Assembly: GCF_032884065.1 (NCBI RefSeq) | Contig: NC_088866.1 | Location: 30,711,161 to 30,775,160, forward strand | Source of the DNA: Artemia franciscana | Taxonomy: Eukaryota > Arthropoda > Branchiopoda > Anostraca > Artemiidae | Direction of reading: 5' to 3' | Length of the DNA stretch: 64,000 nt | Shown: positions 26,785-40,093 of the stretch, piece by piece | How the letters are laid out: each line of letters starts with the position of its first letter | Position numbering within the stretch: position 1 is the stretch's first letter | Program-made: the position numbers and the translations under genes | The notes under the pieces: model-generated | Databases searched by the model: none | What the model saw: only the letters and a program-made list of their open reading frames with translations | What the model was told of the DNA's origin: nothing

Positions 26785-26806
26785 ATGAGCTCTTAGCTCT
26801 TGTTAA

Positions 26807-28119
26807 TTAATTTTCGTTTGTTTCTAATTGACATCGGTTCTATTTTTAATTCATCGAAAGAATTTTTGTGAAGTTTTGTGCGTTTTGTATTTATTTTTCA
26901 AGAACTAAGATTTTAGCCTGCTACTTTTATTTCAGAAATAATTTTTTTACCGAATTTTAAACTGAGTTTTACTACAAATTTTTGTAGGGATAAGAAGGAG
27001 AAATATTATTTATAAAAAGGGTTTGAAAATATTCCTAATTTTTGGCCTTATGGGCAAAAAAATCATCATGATCCACATCCAGTTATAACCTTGAATACAG
27101 ACAGATATTGATTAACCATTTTATTATAAGAATTGTGTTTCATATTTAGTTGTAGCTGTTTTTTATTGGATAAATGCATTATTGGGTAATTGAACTTATT
27201 CTTTAAAAAATAGCTTAGATTTGTTATTTATAAAATGAAAATAAAAGTAGAACGGCAAAAATCAATGCAGCCAATTTTTTTCCGGTTAAAGTTCCTTTGG
27301 TTCCGAAACTTGAATTGAAGTGTCTTCATTGCCTGAAATTTGAAGCAGATCAACATGTTTCGCACTGAAAATAAAATGACCACATTTTTCTTCAGCAATT
27401 TTTCGTCCTTGATAAACCCAGCTTGGCCCCCGTAAGTTATAATTTAGAGTCCACCTGATCTCACCCCCAATATTACCTCAAAGTGTTAGTTTGGCCACCT
27501 AAGCTGTTAATTTATACCCTTGGCCATAACTGAGGTATTTTAGATAGACTCTTTTGACAATCTGAATACACATATTGTCTTTTGCTTTAGTGTGATATTT
27601 ACTAAGATTTCAGCGTGTCTGAACCTATCCTTATAAAATAGAAGGGGTGCCAATTCATGAAAAGAGTAGGTGAGATCAAAATGTATTTTAGAAATCGAGG
27701 AGGAGGATGCAATGTTCTTATTCTTGAATTTTTCCCTGAAAAATACAAATAAGGGGCTTATTTTTCAATGAAAATACCAAAAAAAAAATATTTTTTTTGA
27801 TACAGAGTGGAAATCGTTGGATGGGGATAGGAATCCGAAAATCATCCCAATTAGATCCCCTGCTCTGTATTCTCGATCAACTCTCCATATAAACAGGCGT
27901 TAATTCTTGGATATGTAAAGATTTATATTTGTCTTATTCTTGTCTGTCTTATTGTGAAAACAACTATGCTTCTAGCACAACATAAAAATTCAAAAAAAGG
28001 ATAGGGCTGTAAGAAACTATTGCTTTGGATGATGAACTTGGAGGGAAATAAAAGAACCGATATTTTCAATAGAATCAATAGAAAAACTGAGAACTTTACC
28101 TTTGCAGTATATAAAAATT
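26807..28119. other. AT-rich spacer, no gene seen
   Basis: Apart from homopolymer runs I see no coding exon, structural RNA or recognisable repeat in this stretch before the tRNA gene. Confidence 0.4.
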
Positions 28120-28191
28120 GGGGTCGTCCGGGATTCGAACCCGGGACCTCTCGCACCCTAAGCGAGAATCATACCCCTAGACCAACGACCC
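28120..28191 (-). tRNA. tRNA-Pro (anticodon AGG)
   Basis: Read on the minus strand, the 72-nt sequence folds as a full cloverleaf. The 7-bp acceptor stem is GGGTCGT/ACGACCC with discriminator C. The D arm carries the A box (TGGTCTAGGGG), the anticodon stem CTCGC/GCGAG encloses loop TTAGGGT giving anticodon AGG, and the T arm GGGTTCGAATCCC is the B box. There is no intron and CCA is not encoded, as expected for a eukaryotic nuclear tRNA gene. It lies about 80 bp from the left end of the 6.4-kb TIR element. Confidence 0.95.
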
Positions 28192-28473
28192 TTGCTGAAT
28201 TAATTTAATTAAGGCTCAGTTTTTTACGGAACAAAATATGGCGTTTTATCTGGTAAGGGCTGGATCGACTAGAGTTGCGTTCGAATCACATTCCAAGTTG
28301 ACTGAAACCAGCATTCTGACGTTTTATTTGTGATTCCGAGTTAACTTTTAGCGTTCGATTTGTAAAAGTTGACTGAAAGTTAATGAAAAGTTGACTTTTA
28401 ACAACTTTTACATTTTGTACGTTCGTCTCAAGTTAACTCGGAAAGAGGGCAAAAGTTTCAATTATAGGTAATC

Positions 28474-28531
28474 ATGGAGTATGTGTTCAGATGGATCCAG
28501 GATGAAGGCACCTCTTTTGTGTACCAGTATG
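28474..28531 (+). CDS. Possible first exon in the 6.4-kb element
   Basis: ATG at 28474 opens a frame reading MEYVFRWIQDEGTSFVYQY and then a consensus donor gtgagt at 28532. It lies 200 bp inside the left TIR, where a transposon gene could start. Against it, a related stretch near the right end (minus strand around 34300) also ends in GGTGAGTTATT, so this may be inverted subterminal similarity. No second exon was found. Confidence 0.22.
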
Positions 28532-29015
28532 GTGAGTTATTGAGCCAGATTTTTGTTGTTGGGTAGGTTGCAATAAAATAGACTTAAAAACTATGTTATT
28601 ACCCTAGTTAAAACTGGCTTTTTTCTTGTGTGGGTGGGTGGGTTATTTTCTTTTACTGGGTGGGGGGATAGGTAGATAATAAAATGGTTAAGAAAAGACT
28701 TATAAAGTTATTGCAATATTAGTTAAAGTTACTGCAAAGCTACTTGAGCAATTATTTCAGAGCTGGGTATCCTAATACAATTTGTTTGGCCAGAAGTTTA
28801 ATTGTTAGATTGCAAATTGTGATTTTCATTTGTCTTCTTTTAGTCATTCCATTCAAGATGCCTTGGATATTTTTTTTTTTATTGTGATGGATTGTCTTAA
28901 TGCTCTGAAAAGGTAAAATATTTCAATTGCATAGGATAGGTATTTTCCAGTAGGCTAATCAATTTAAAGTCCTAAATTAGCAAGGGAAGCGTTTAGTTCA
29001 CTAAAAAATCACTTA

Positions 29016-29074
29016 TATACAGTGATTTTTTAAAATCACTGTATAATTGGAGTTCTTTGAACTCCAATTATACA
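29016..29074. repeat. Two overlapping perfect or near-perfect palindromes
   Basis: TATACAGTGATTTTT pairs with the following 15 bases (29016-29045, one mismatch). Overlapping it, TGTATAATTGGAGTTC (29040-29055) pairs perfectly with 29059-29074 across a TTT loop. Confidence 0.8.
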
Positions 29075-31790
29075 GCCCTGTTTTTGGCCCCCTTTAGCCT
29101 GTATCCAGTTCCTGATTGCCATCTAGTCCAAATTGCATTTTTTCTGTTACTCATTTCTTGTCAATATTGCTAAGGGGTCATACTTAAGCACTAGAGAAGT
29201 ATGCAGCTCTGCTTTACTTTAGCACCAACCCTCCTAATATGGAAATCTAAGGCTGAAATTGCATATTTCCTATTGATTCTGCCAATGTATACCTCAACCA
29301 TAGTACCTGATAATTGAAGCAACTGTGGCAAAACAAGAACTGGAAAAATAAGTAGGCTAAAAGGTGGCAAAATACATTTAAAATATAATTTGGGCTATAT
29401 ATTAGCAAATTAGGCAGGTCAGGAGTAAATTTTTTGTTTTTTTCATATTTTGACTTAAAAATAAAGTGAATATACTACTTGATGCCTTTTTGTATGTTCT
29501 TTACAGATATAATTGATATAATTGCTTATGTATATATATATAATATAATAATATAAGATATATAATTGATATAATATATAGATATAATTGCTTATGGGTG
29601 TGTTCCAGCTGATGGTTTTTCAGTAACTGCAGCGACTGCATGGTAACTGCCCATTTTTAACTGCAGTAGAGCCAGTGGGAACGGCACAGTAACCTGACTA
29701 GCAGTAGCATCATTTTCAAATTAAGTACACATGTTCAAATTTAAGGGATAGTTTAATGCTGATTAGTATATTTTTTTTTAATTCCTGCTGTTTCAGAGCA
29801 TTTAGAGAGGTTCTAAGCCAACCATGGGCATTTGGCTGTCACAAATGATTTTGCTCAAATGAGTTGGTGAAAAATAAATAGAAAATATAAATTTTCTCTT
29901 TTTTTTATTATTTCAAGACTAGAATATCACAAAGCTGAGCATTCACATAGCTTGATTGTATTTTAAGCAAATACAATCCCTGATGGAGTTTTGTTGATAC
30001 CTGTCTTAAATTGATTTGTCTAAATAAAATGGGCCTATAGCATTTATAGGACAGTAGTGGGGCAACTATAGCAATTTTTTTTTCAATTTTCTATTTTTTT
30101 TCAAATAATTATTGTTCTCTAGTCAAATTTGTGTTCCTTGCTAAGTGGTAGGCGCTTTGGGTTGGAACGCTTTGTCCAAGGTGTATAGGTTTAATTCCTG
30201 GCATTGCCAGTTTATTTGGTTTTGGATAGGGGTTGGTGATATGACTAACCTCAGCTAGAATTGGCCAAACTTTAAATGAGTACAGATGGAAATCTAGGGA
30301 CAGTAAGGAGGAAGGGCATGCAAGAGCATAGGCTGGCTGGTCCTTAGCTTCCTATTGCACTACCTGGCTAAAGGACCACCAGGTCCTTTACTGGCCTACT
30401 GACTTAGCCATAGAAACTTTCTTTCAAACCCATTAAATATAAGTAGAAATGAAGAATACCAGTGTGATGGTCCTTCCATTTCCCTGAAATGTGGATGTAT
30501 GGACAATTTTGTGGGTCATGAGAGATAGCTTGTGAATGTAATGGGGGTGAATGTTCTGCAAGATTTAAAAATTTATGACAGTTGCTCAGGTTGGCAACTG
30601 AACACAGAAGTATAATTTTGTTATTTGTTTTTCTTTGTGACTATTATGCTTATTTAATGTCAAGTATTATAAAGTTAATCTCCTTTATTTTGTTTTTAAT
30701 TGCCATGGCCCTAGGGCTTAAATACAATAAAACCTACTTATATCCATTGATTTTCTTTAAATAGATAGGAGTTCTGTGTGTCCTAGCTTCAGTAAATTTA
30801 AATGTAATTGTGAGACCAGGGATTACAAAGTAGGTGAAAACTTGCAAATGGACCTCTGGTATCAATAAAAATTTGTAAGAAATGGATATCAATTTAAAGA
30901 TTAAAAAAAAAAAACTGTTAGAAAACAAAGAAGACTAATGAATAAACAAAAGTATCCCTTTACAACCATTTAATGAATTGTCACAAATATTGGTCACCCT
31001 TAAGATTGAAATGAACAAAGCTTCAATTATGAATCCATTTTCCTTTAAACAGACTGAAGGGGCAAACCTCCAAGCTTTGACAAATTCAATCTCACTTTTG
31101 GGCAATCTCACCTTTCCTTTTCAAAGGAAACTTTCTTTGGATGTTTCCAATCCAACTAAAAACAACAGGGACAGCATCAGGTACAAGTGATCTTCTACTT
31201 AGCCTACATACCAAAGGGAAAAGCATGCATCTCTATACTATAATTTACCTCCAACCTGCCTAATGTGCAAATATATAGCCAAAATTATGTAGTTCCAATG
31301 TATTCTGTCACCTGTTACCTTTCCTGCCATTCTTGCTTTGTTGCAATTGCTTCAATTAACAGGGAGTTAAAGGTTGAGGGATAGATTGGCAGAATCAACA
31401 GGTAACATGTAACTTCAGCTATATATTTCTATATTAGGAGGGTTGGGGGTAAAGTAGAGCAGGACTGCATGTAAAATTATGTAAGCTATAATTATTGTGC
31501 AATTATAAAAATCGGTTTTCTTAACATATTTTTCTCTAGGCCTACAGGTCCTTTCTTTGGTTTATGCCACATCAAACATTGTATTCCCAGAGAAAAATAA
31601 GTAGCAACAAGCTATATATATACAAGCACATATTATTTATCAATGAGGACTCTAGTGCTTATCTGTGACCCCTCAGTAATATTGACAAGAAATGAGCAAC
31701 AGACAAAATGAAATTTAAATGGCTATCAAAAACTGGATACAGGCTTAAGGGGGGTAAAAAAAAACAGGGCTGTATAATTGAAGTTCAAAA
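29050..31790. repeat. Diverged inverted repeat pair inside the 6.4-kb element
   Basis: The stretch after 29050 (ACAGCCCTGTTTTTGG, CCTGTATCCAGTT, CTCATTTCTTGTCAATATTG) reappears in inverted orientation up to about 31785 (GAAATGAGCAACAG, AACTGGATACAGGC, AACAGGGCTGTATAATTG). Arms are about 300-450 bp with indels. Confidence 0.6.
30131..30430 (+). mobile_element. tRNA-like SINE, family 2, copy 2
   Basis: An A-box-like GCTAAGTGGTAGGCG and a B-box-like GGTTTAATTCC are spaced as in a tRNA. The body shares GCATAGGCTGGCTGGTCC and CCTGGCTAAAGGACCACC with the copy near 7085. It is nested in the 6.4-kb TIR element. Confidence 0.55.
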
Positions 31791-32347
31791 ATAGGTGGTG
31801 AGTTTTTAGTGGAATAAATACTTCCCTAGCAAATTTCAACTATAGGTCATGAAAGGAGATTAATGTGAAGCTTGATCATTTTTAAACAATAATATGCACA
31901 TAAAGAAAGAGAGTATAGCCTAGAGGGTTGTATACTCAACCATGCAGCTTGCCAAGACAATTTTAAGCTCCCATTATAAACTATGCACTCATAGCAGCAA
32001 ATAGCAGCTACATCAGGCTAAAGGACCAATTACTACAACTTATCTTGAGGTTTTTGTGCAAGTCAACATGGGATTTGTGTTTTATTTTGGTGAGAATAGA
32101 AAAAGCATAAAAGGCATTTCTGACTTAAATTCCATACTTTACTCATTGTCAGACCTTTTGCCACTGTTGAAGAAGCAGTAAGCAAATTCAAGTGTTTTGG
32201 CTCCCTAGGTAGGCTAGTTTGCTTTATACAGGCATTTTAACTAATATCTTACCTCATAATGGCAATTTTAAAAAGCATTTTTTTTTGCTCCGGTATAATT
32301 AGAGCATATCTAAAATTTGAAGGATGTTTTTTACCAGACAGATAAAA

Positions 32348-32942
32348 GGTAAAATTCTAGTTGAGTTACTTCTTGCTATCTCAGAAAGAAGTTAGGTTAG
32401 GAAAATGAAACTTTCAGGGATGGGTCTATAGGCCAAAGTATATCCTGGGAAGGTATTTTAAAGTACCCACCTCCACTTCTTCTCCCTCTAGAGAGCCCTA
32501 AAATTTGACTCCATGACAGGTCTGTACCTATTGAAATTTTGACAAAACAACATTTTACCTTAATTTTCAGGTACCATTTGCTTTTTCTCTGCCTTTAGTT
32601 CTGAAAATTCAAGTCCTTTTATTTGAGTAGAATTCTGAGCCACATCAACATTTTTTTTTTCAAAATTTAGGAAATGTTTTTTCATATCTTTAAAACCTAT
32701 AAATTGGGATTGAGCAAAGTTGTTAAGCTGAGAACAACTTTGTTGTACTTCATTTCAGCAGAAGATTTATTTTGTAAGGTTTCACTTTTATAACACAGAT
32801 AGCCTATTTTTGAAGGTCATCAAGGGTCAGGGCCCTCTAGAGCAAGAATGAGTAGAGATATGTACTTTGAAATTCCTTCCCAGGACATACTTTAGCCTGT
32901 AGACCCATTCCTTAAAGTTAAATTTCCTAACCTATCCCCTTT
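32348..32942. mobile_element. Foldback MITE, family A, copy 1 (right end degraded)
   Basis: It starts GGTAAAATTCTAGTTGAGTT and follows the same order as the copy at 34995. The right arm stops short near CCTATCCCCTTTCAG and is followed by repeats of TTTCAGTGATATTT. A loose extra right arm lies at about 33310-33470. Confidence 0.7.
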
Positions 32943-33304
32943 CAGTGATATTTCAGAGAAAATTTCAGTGATATTTATATCACTCACATATTTCTCATAT
33001 TTTATATCACTTTATATTTCAGTGATATTTTTCAGAGAAAAATAATTCAAATTTTTTCTCAAAAGAAGCTTGATTTTTAAAAATAAATGTATGTTTAACA
33101 GAAAGCAACTGACATCATATGAAATCCAATAAAAAAAAATTCATGGAGAATAAATAATATCTGCCAAATATTTAACCTATAGTGAGGTGGCATAAAAGAT
33201 TATTTCTAAATTTAGAAAACCCAGTGTTATGGCAACAACAGTATGGCAAATCAACAGGAATTGTCTTTTCACAACTAAAGCCAGAGAAAAAGAAACTGAT
33301 AACC

Positions 33305-33470
33305 CAAAATTTCAGGACCATTTAGAGGGAAAAGAAATGGAGGTAGGTACTTCAAAATACTTTCCTGGGACATACTTCAGCCTGCAGACACATCCCTGAA
33401 AGTTTCATTTTCCTAACCTAACCTCTTTCAAAGATAGTCAAAAGTAGCCAAAGTAAAATTTTGCCCCTAC
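33305..33470. repeat. Solitary arm of the family A foldback MITE
   Basis: It contains GGAGGTAGGTACTTC, CTGGGACATACTTCAGCCTG and CCTGAAAGTTTCATTTTCC, matching the right arm of the copy at 34995, but no left arm lies near. Confidence 0.6.
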
Positions 33471-33531
33471 TTTATGTTAAAAATCCAGTTAAACAATAAT
33501 CTCAATGAATACAGACTATATAACTAGGGAA

Positions 33532-34150
33532 AAGGGTAAAATTGGTGCAAACAGTATTACTGGCTTTCATATAAAGTGAATATACCACTTGATGCCTGTT
33601 TTAATGCTGTTTACATATATAATAATTGCTTTTACTGCAAATTCAGATTTAAACATTTTTTGGCCTCTTAAAAATGACCTAAATATGGGGTATAAAAAAT
33701 CTGTAATAGATTAGAAACAAATTTGGGCTATATATTTACACATCAGGGGGGGGTGGGGGTAAAGCATAGCATATATTAAATAAGTAAACTAATCTTTGCT
33801 GTATTTTTTTATGTGTTTGTGCACATTGAATTTTAATGAGAAGAGAAATCACCAGTGCAACAGCACAAACATAAAAAAAATACACCAATGGTTAGTTTAC
33901 ATATTTAATATATGCTATGCTTTACCCCCACCCCCTGATGTACAAATATATAGCCCAAATTTGTTTCTAAGCTATTACAGATTTGTAATAACCCCACATA
34001 TAGGTCATTTTTAAGAGGTCAAAAAGTGCTTAAATCTGAATTTGTGGTAGAAGCAATTATTATATTTGTAAAGAGGATAAAAAAGGGCATGGAGTGGTAT
34101 ATTCACTTTATTTGAAAGCCAGCAATACTGTTTGCACCAATTTTACTGGG
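33532..34150. repeat. Large palindrome with arms of about 280 bp
   Basis: From 33535 (AATTGGTGCAAACAGTATT) to about 33815 the sequence recurs inverted from about 33870 to 34148 (AATACTGTTTGCACCAATT). Matching landmarks include a G-run/C-run pair at about 33750/33928 and GTTTACATAT-like pieces. The loop is about 55 bp. Related single sequence occurs at 29385-29510. Confidence 0.8.
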
Positions 34151-34206
34151 AAAAGAAGCCAATAATTTTTAGTTTTTAACTAACCTATAGGCTAATATAA
34201 AGTTAC

Positions 34207-34257
34207 AAACCAACCTATAATTTTTAGTTTTTTCAACTAAAAATTATAGGTTGGTTT
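34207..34257. repeat. Perfect 23-bp inverted repeat
   Basis: AAACCAACCTATAATTTTTA plus GTT (34207-34229) pairs perfectly with 34235-34257 across a 5-base loop. Confidence 0.85.
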
Positions 34258-34994
34258 AGAAACTAGGCCTGTTAGATTTGGTAATATTAGAATAACTCAC
34301 CAATGTGACAGCTGCCTTCCTGAGAATCAACGTTTTTAACAACATAAAAATTTTCTTCTCATTCCTTGTTAAGCTTAGCCTATGCAAGATAGGCCTAGAA
34401 CACCAAAAACCCTTTAAATCCTAAGGAATATGCATAAGATTACTTACAGGTCACTGAAAAGCTAAGATTATTTCCACTAGGCCTATTAACAATTTCCTTG
34501 TCTTTTCTTTAGACTAAACGATTTCATATTTCTAAATTTTTTGCCATTGAAGCGTTCGATTCGCAATTCTGTGTTGACTTTCTAGGTCAACTTTTTACTA
34601 AATAAAACGGCAGCAGAGAAAAAAGTCAACTTTTAAGTTGACTTTTTCGAGTCGATTCGAACGCAACTTAGGCTTGATTGGAATTTTTTGGCGTGATTGT
34701 GATTGAATAATTTAAAAGTTGTGAAAGGTGTTTTTTGACATCTCAATCGGGGTCTAAAAGTACATTTGGCCATATGAATATAGTTCAAAATCAGCTTCAG
34801 GATTCTGTGATGGGTTTGCCACTAAATTGATTTTGTGATAAATTTGTCCAGCCATGTTGAAGCTGAAAACATTGCAACTATTTTTGGTTCTATCATCGCT
34901 TATGTTGAATGAACCTAAATCAAAGCGTCAGTTCCAGTTTCGTATTTGTTTGTGGAACTTTTTAGAGAGCAAATGATGTCCTATAAAAGGCAAC

Positions 34995-35622
34995 GGTAAA
35001 ATTCTAGTTAATTGACTTCTTGCTATCTCGGAAAGGGTTTAGGTTAGGAAAATGAAACTTTCAGGGATGGGTCTACAGGGTAAAGTATGTCCCGGGAAGG
35101 TATTTTAAAGTACCCACCTCCACTCCTTCTCTCTCTAGAGGGCCCTGAAATTTGTTTACATGACAGGTCTATATCTATTGAAATTTTGACAAAACAACAT
35201 TTTACCTTAATTTTCAGTTACCAGTTGCTCTTTCCCTGCCTTTAGTTCTGAAAATGCAATTCCTGTTATTTGAGTATAATTTTGACCCATATTAATATTT
35301 TTTTTCAAAATTTAGGAAATATATTTACATATCTTTAAAACCTTATAAAATGAAATTGAGCAAAGCTATGAAGCTGAAAACAATTTTGTTGTACTTCAAT
35401 TAAGCAGAAAATCTATTTTGCAAGGTTTCACTTTTATAACACACATATTTTTAAAGGTCATCAAAGGTCAGGGCCCTCTAGAGGGAGAAGGAGTGGAGGT
35501 AGTTGCTTCAAAATACCTTCCCGGGACATACTTTAGTCTATAGACTCATCCCTGAAAATTTCATTTTTCCTAACCTAAACCCTTTCTGAGATAGCAAGAA
35601 GTCAATTAACTAGAATTTTACC
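34995..35622. mobile_element. Foldback MITE, family A, copy 2 (best preserved)
   Basis: A 628-bp element starts GGTAAAATTCTAGTTAATTG and ends with the complement. The arms match for about 170 bp with few mismatches (GGGTTTAGGTTAGG, GGGATGGGTCTA, CCCGGGAAGGTATTTTA, GGAGGTG/CACCTCC, AGAGGGCCCT). The middle is unique AT-rich sequence. There is no coding capacity. A target duplication is not evident. Confidence 0.85.
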
Positions 35623-35623
35623 A

Positions 35624-35893
35624 TCATCTTTGTTGGCTATACTTCCTGTGGGATAATGAAGGATTCCATAGTGAATACACATAGAACTGAAGGGTTCCAA
35701 TGACTTGTAAACACTTACGTAGTTTACGGCGTCTTTGTATGTATTTGCTGGGTTTTATGCAACGATTTGATGGCATTGAAGGTTGTGATGGTGCTGTTCT
35801 TCTAACATAGTATTTTCTTCCGTACTCGTGCGAATAATGGTACACACTCCGTCGTTTGGAGGGAAGGCAGTTTTCCTCCAGTAATTTGGACAA
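35624..35893 (-). other. Unrecognised open frame beside the family A MITE
   Basis: A minus-strand frame of about 89 codons is basic and reads like protein (SKLLEENCLPSKRR, YIQRRRKLRKCLQVIG). It starts with TTG rather than ATG and ends at the MITE edge, so it might be an exon or transposon remnant. No family recognised. Confidence 0.2.
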
Positions 35894-36059
35894 AATATTT
35901 TAATATAGCCCACGTCCCTTGACTATCCGCATGGGAACCCTTCTTGCCTCCACCCAATGTATCCTACGGGAGTGTAAAAACATAAAATAAAAGGAACCTA
36001 ATGTCAAATGTAAGAAAAACTATGGGATAGCGGCCCCCCCTGCCCAGGCTTAGAAACGC

Positions 36060-36540
36060 CACTGGGAAGGCTCTGATTACTTGTTTACCTGCGAGTTTAG
36101 GCGGCTTGTGGGTTAACCAATTTTAAACTAACTTTGCATTATCGTAACTGTCTGAGCTTATAAATTGGGTCACTCGCCTTAGACTCAAGGCGGGAGGGCC
36201 CTATTAGGCTTAGGTTGCTTGTTCGCCTGCGAGTCCAGGCGACTTAACGGTCATGTGTCAATCCTAAAAATTGGTCAGCCTGCCTGAGACTCTAGGTGGG
36301 TGTGCCTTCTCGAAAACTAATACACAAGTATACCCTATTAGTCAATGTTACTTCCGCCGTTTACCCGTGCCGTTTACCCCACACATTAGGAAAACAATAG
36401 GTCTCCTTATTCTCTTACGAGTCCAAGGGACTTGTCGGTCATGCGTCAATCCTAAAACTCGGTAGCCCGCCTGAGACTCTAAGTGGTTGGGCCTATTAGG
36501 CTTAGGTCGCTTGTCCTCCTTTGACTCCAGGCAAATTTGT
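36060..36540 (+). repeat. Short decayed tandem array (GAGTCCAGGCGACTT units)
   Basis: GCGAGTCCAGGCGACTTAAC, GGTCATGTGTCAATCCTAAA, GCCTGAGACTCTAGGTGG and TTAGGCTTAGGTTGCTTGTT recur in order about three to four times, with one interrupting insert near 36310-36405. The unit is about 125 bp. Confidence 0.6.
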
Positions 36541-38663
<2,123 letters not shown>

Positions 38664-38819
38664 TATATTTTCACAATGTTTTTATTTTTATCGCGATTTA
38701 GAGTCAATTAACTCTGGTCATACAGTGGTTTGTTTAACCCATAGCCGATCAATCACACGCGAATGCTAAATTGAAACTAGACATAGTACAGTAGACAAAA
38801 AAAAAACAACAGATTTCCG

Positions 38820-39645
38820 TATTTCCATCTTGTTTTGAGCAAAGATACACTTTGACGTGCACATTTGAATATTTTCAATGTATTTCGAACAACATCAACA
38901 CATTTGAAGCAGATTTTTGCATATTTTTCATCTTGTCTCGAGCAATAACAAATTTTGAAGGACATATTCACATTTTTTCGTCGTGTCTCGAACAACATTG
39001 ACATATTTTGAACCACATATTTACATATTTTCTTCTTATTTCGAACTAAAAAACACATTTTGAAGCACACATTTGCATATCATCATCACAGACAGACACA
39101 GAGACATAAATATAACGGACAAACAAAATGCACATTTTCATATTTTCTTCTTGTTTTGAGCAAAAAATATATTTTGAAGCACACATTTAAATATTTTCAT
39201 TGTTTTTGAACAACATCAACATATTTTGAAGCAGACAATTGCATATTTTTCATCTTGTCTCAAGCAATGAAAAGTTTTGAAGGACAAACTCACATTCTTT
39301 CATCGTGTTTCGAGCAAAAACAACATATTTTCAAGCACATGTTTATATATCTTCTCCTTACTTCGAACTAAAAAACCATTTTGAAATACACATTTGCATA
39401 TCTTCATCACACACAAACACAGATACAGAGACATAGATACAATGGACAAACAAAAATACACATTTTCATTTTTTTTCTTTTTTTGAGTAAAAAGATGCAG
39501 TTTGAAACTCATTTTTAAATATTTTCATTGCGTCTTGAACAAAATCAACGTATTTTGAAGCAGACATTTGCATATTGTTCATCTTGTCTCGAGCAATAAC
39601 AAATTTTGAAGGACACGCATTTTTTCATCGTGTTTCGAGTTCACG
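38820..39645. repeat. Satellite with higher-order structure (about 59 bp within about 325 bp)
   Basis: CATTTTGAAGCACACATTTGCATA-like subunits recur about every 59 bp. At a higher level, CATCTTGTCTCGAGCAATAA falls at 38929, 39251 and 39580 (spacing 322 and 329). The CACAGACAGACACAGAGACA segment at about 39087 has its partner near 39408. The frames on the minus strand are repeat translations. Confidence 0.8.
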
Positions 39646-40093
39646 TTAGGTTTTAATGTCGCTTCTTACTTTCATTTAAAAAATTTGTTTTTTTTATTTA
39701 ATTACTTAACAAAGCAAGGATGAGTCGATGCCTGACTCCTGTCAAATTCTTGTTCGATTAATTGCTCCCTATCATAATATTAAAGTTAAAAAAGGAAATA
39801 ATCAGAAAAAATTGTTGTCTAATAATCAAAGTCAACTAAGTATGAATGAGTGGGTACATTCTTTCTTCAGAATATCTAATACGATAGTTTTTTTAAGGGG
39901 AAGGGGGGTTTCTTGGAAGAACTCCACCACTTTTAAGACAAAAAAAATATGTCAATTTCAAGCAAAAGTTTTGTATCTTGGAAATATCCGAGTTCGACGT
40001 TCATTTTTTCACTTGATACCGAATCAGTGCAAAATATGAATGTTCTTCGGGCGATCAGTTTTTTTTTTATTTTAATAAATTAAATTAACGATT

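Larger units (their letters stand above)
28273..34668. mobile_element. 6.4-kb element with 15-bp perfect TIRs and TAG target duplication
   Basis: The left end AGTTGCGTTCGAATC (28273-28287) is the exact complement of the right end GATTCGAACGCAACT (34654-34668). Both are flanked by TAG (28270-28272 and 34669-34671). Inside both ends lie repeated AAGTTGACTTTT-like and GCGTTCGATT motifs, as subterminal transposase sites often do. No transposase could be read inside; the interior holds a SINE, a foldback MITE and several palindromes. The superfamily is not identified; a 3-bp duplication fits several DNA transposon groups. Confidence 0.6.

Noticed and set aside
28120-28208. 62-codon open frame over the tRNA
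   Set aside because: The region is a well-formed tRNA-Pro gene; the frame is chance.
36060-36540. Possible CRISPR-like direct repeats
   Set aside because: Units are long, diverged and without conserved repeat/unique spacer alternation; the genome is eukaryotic.
38777-39512. Cys/Phe-rich repeated protein on the minus strand
   Set aside because: Repetition follows the satellite unit at DNA level; frames break between units.
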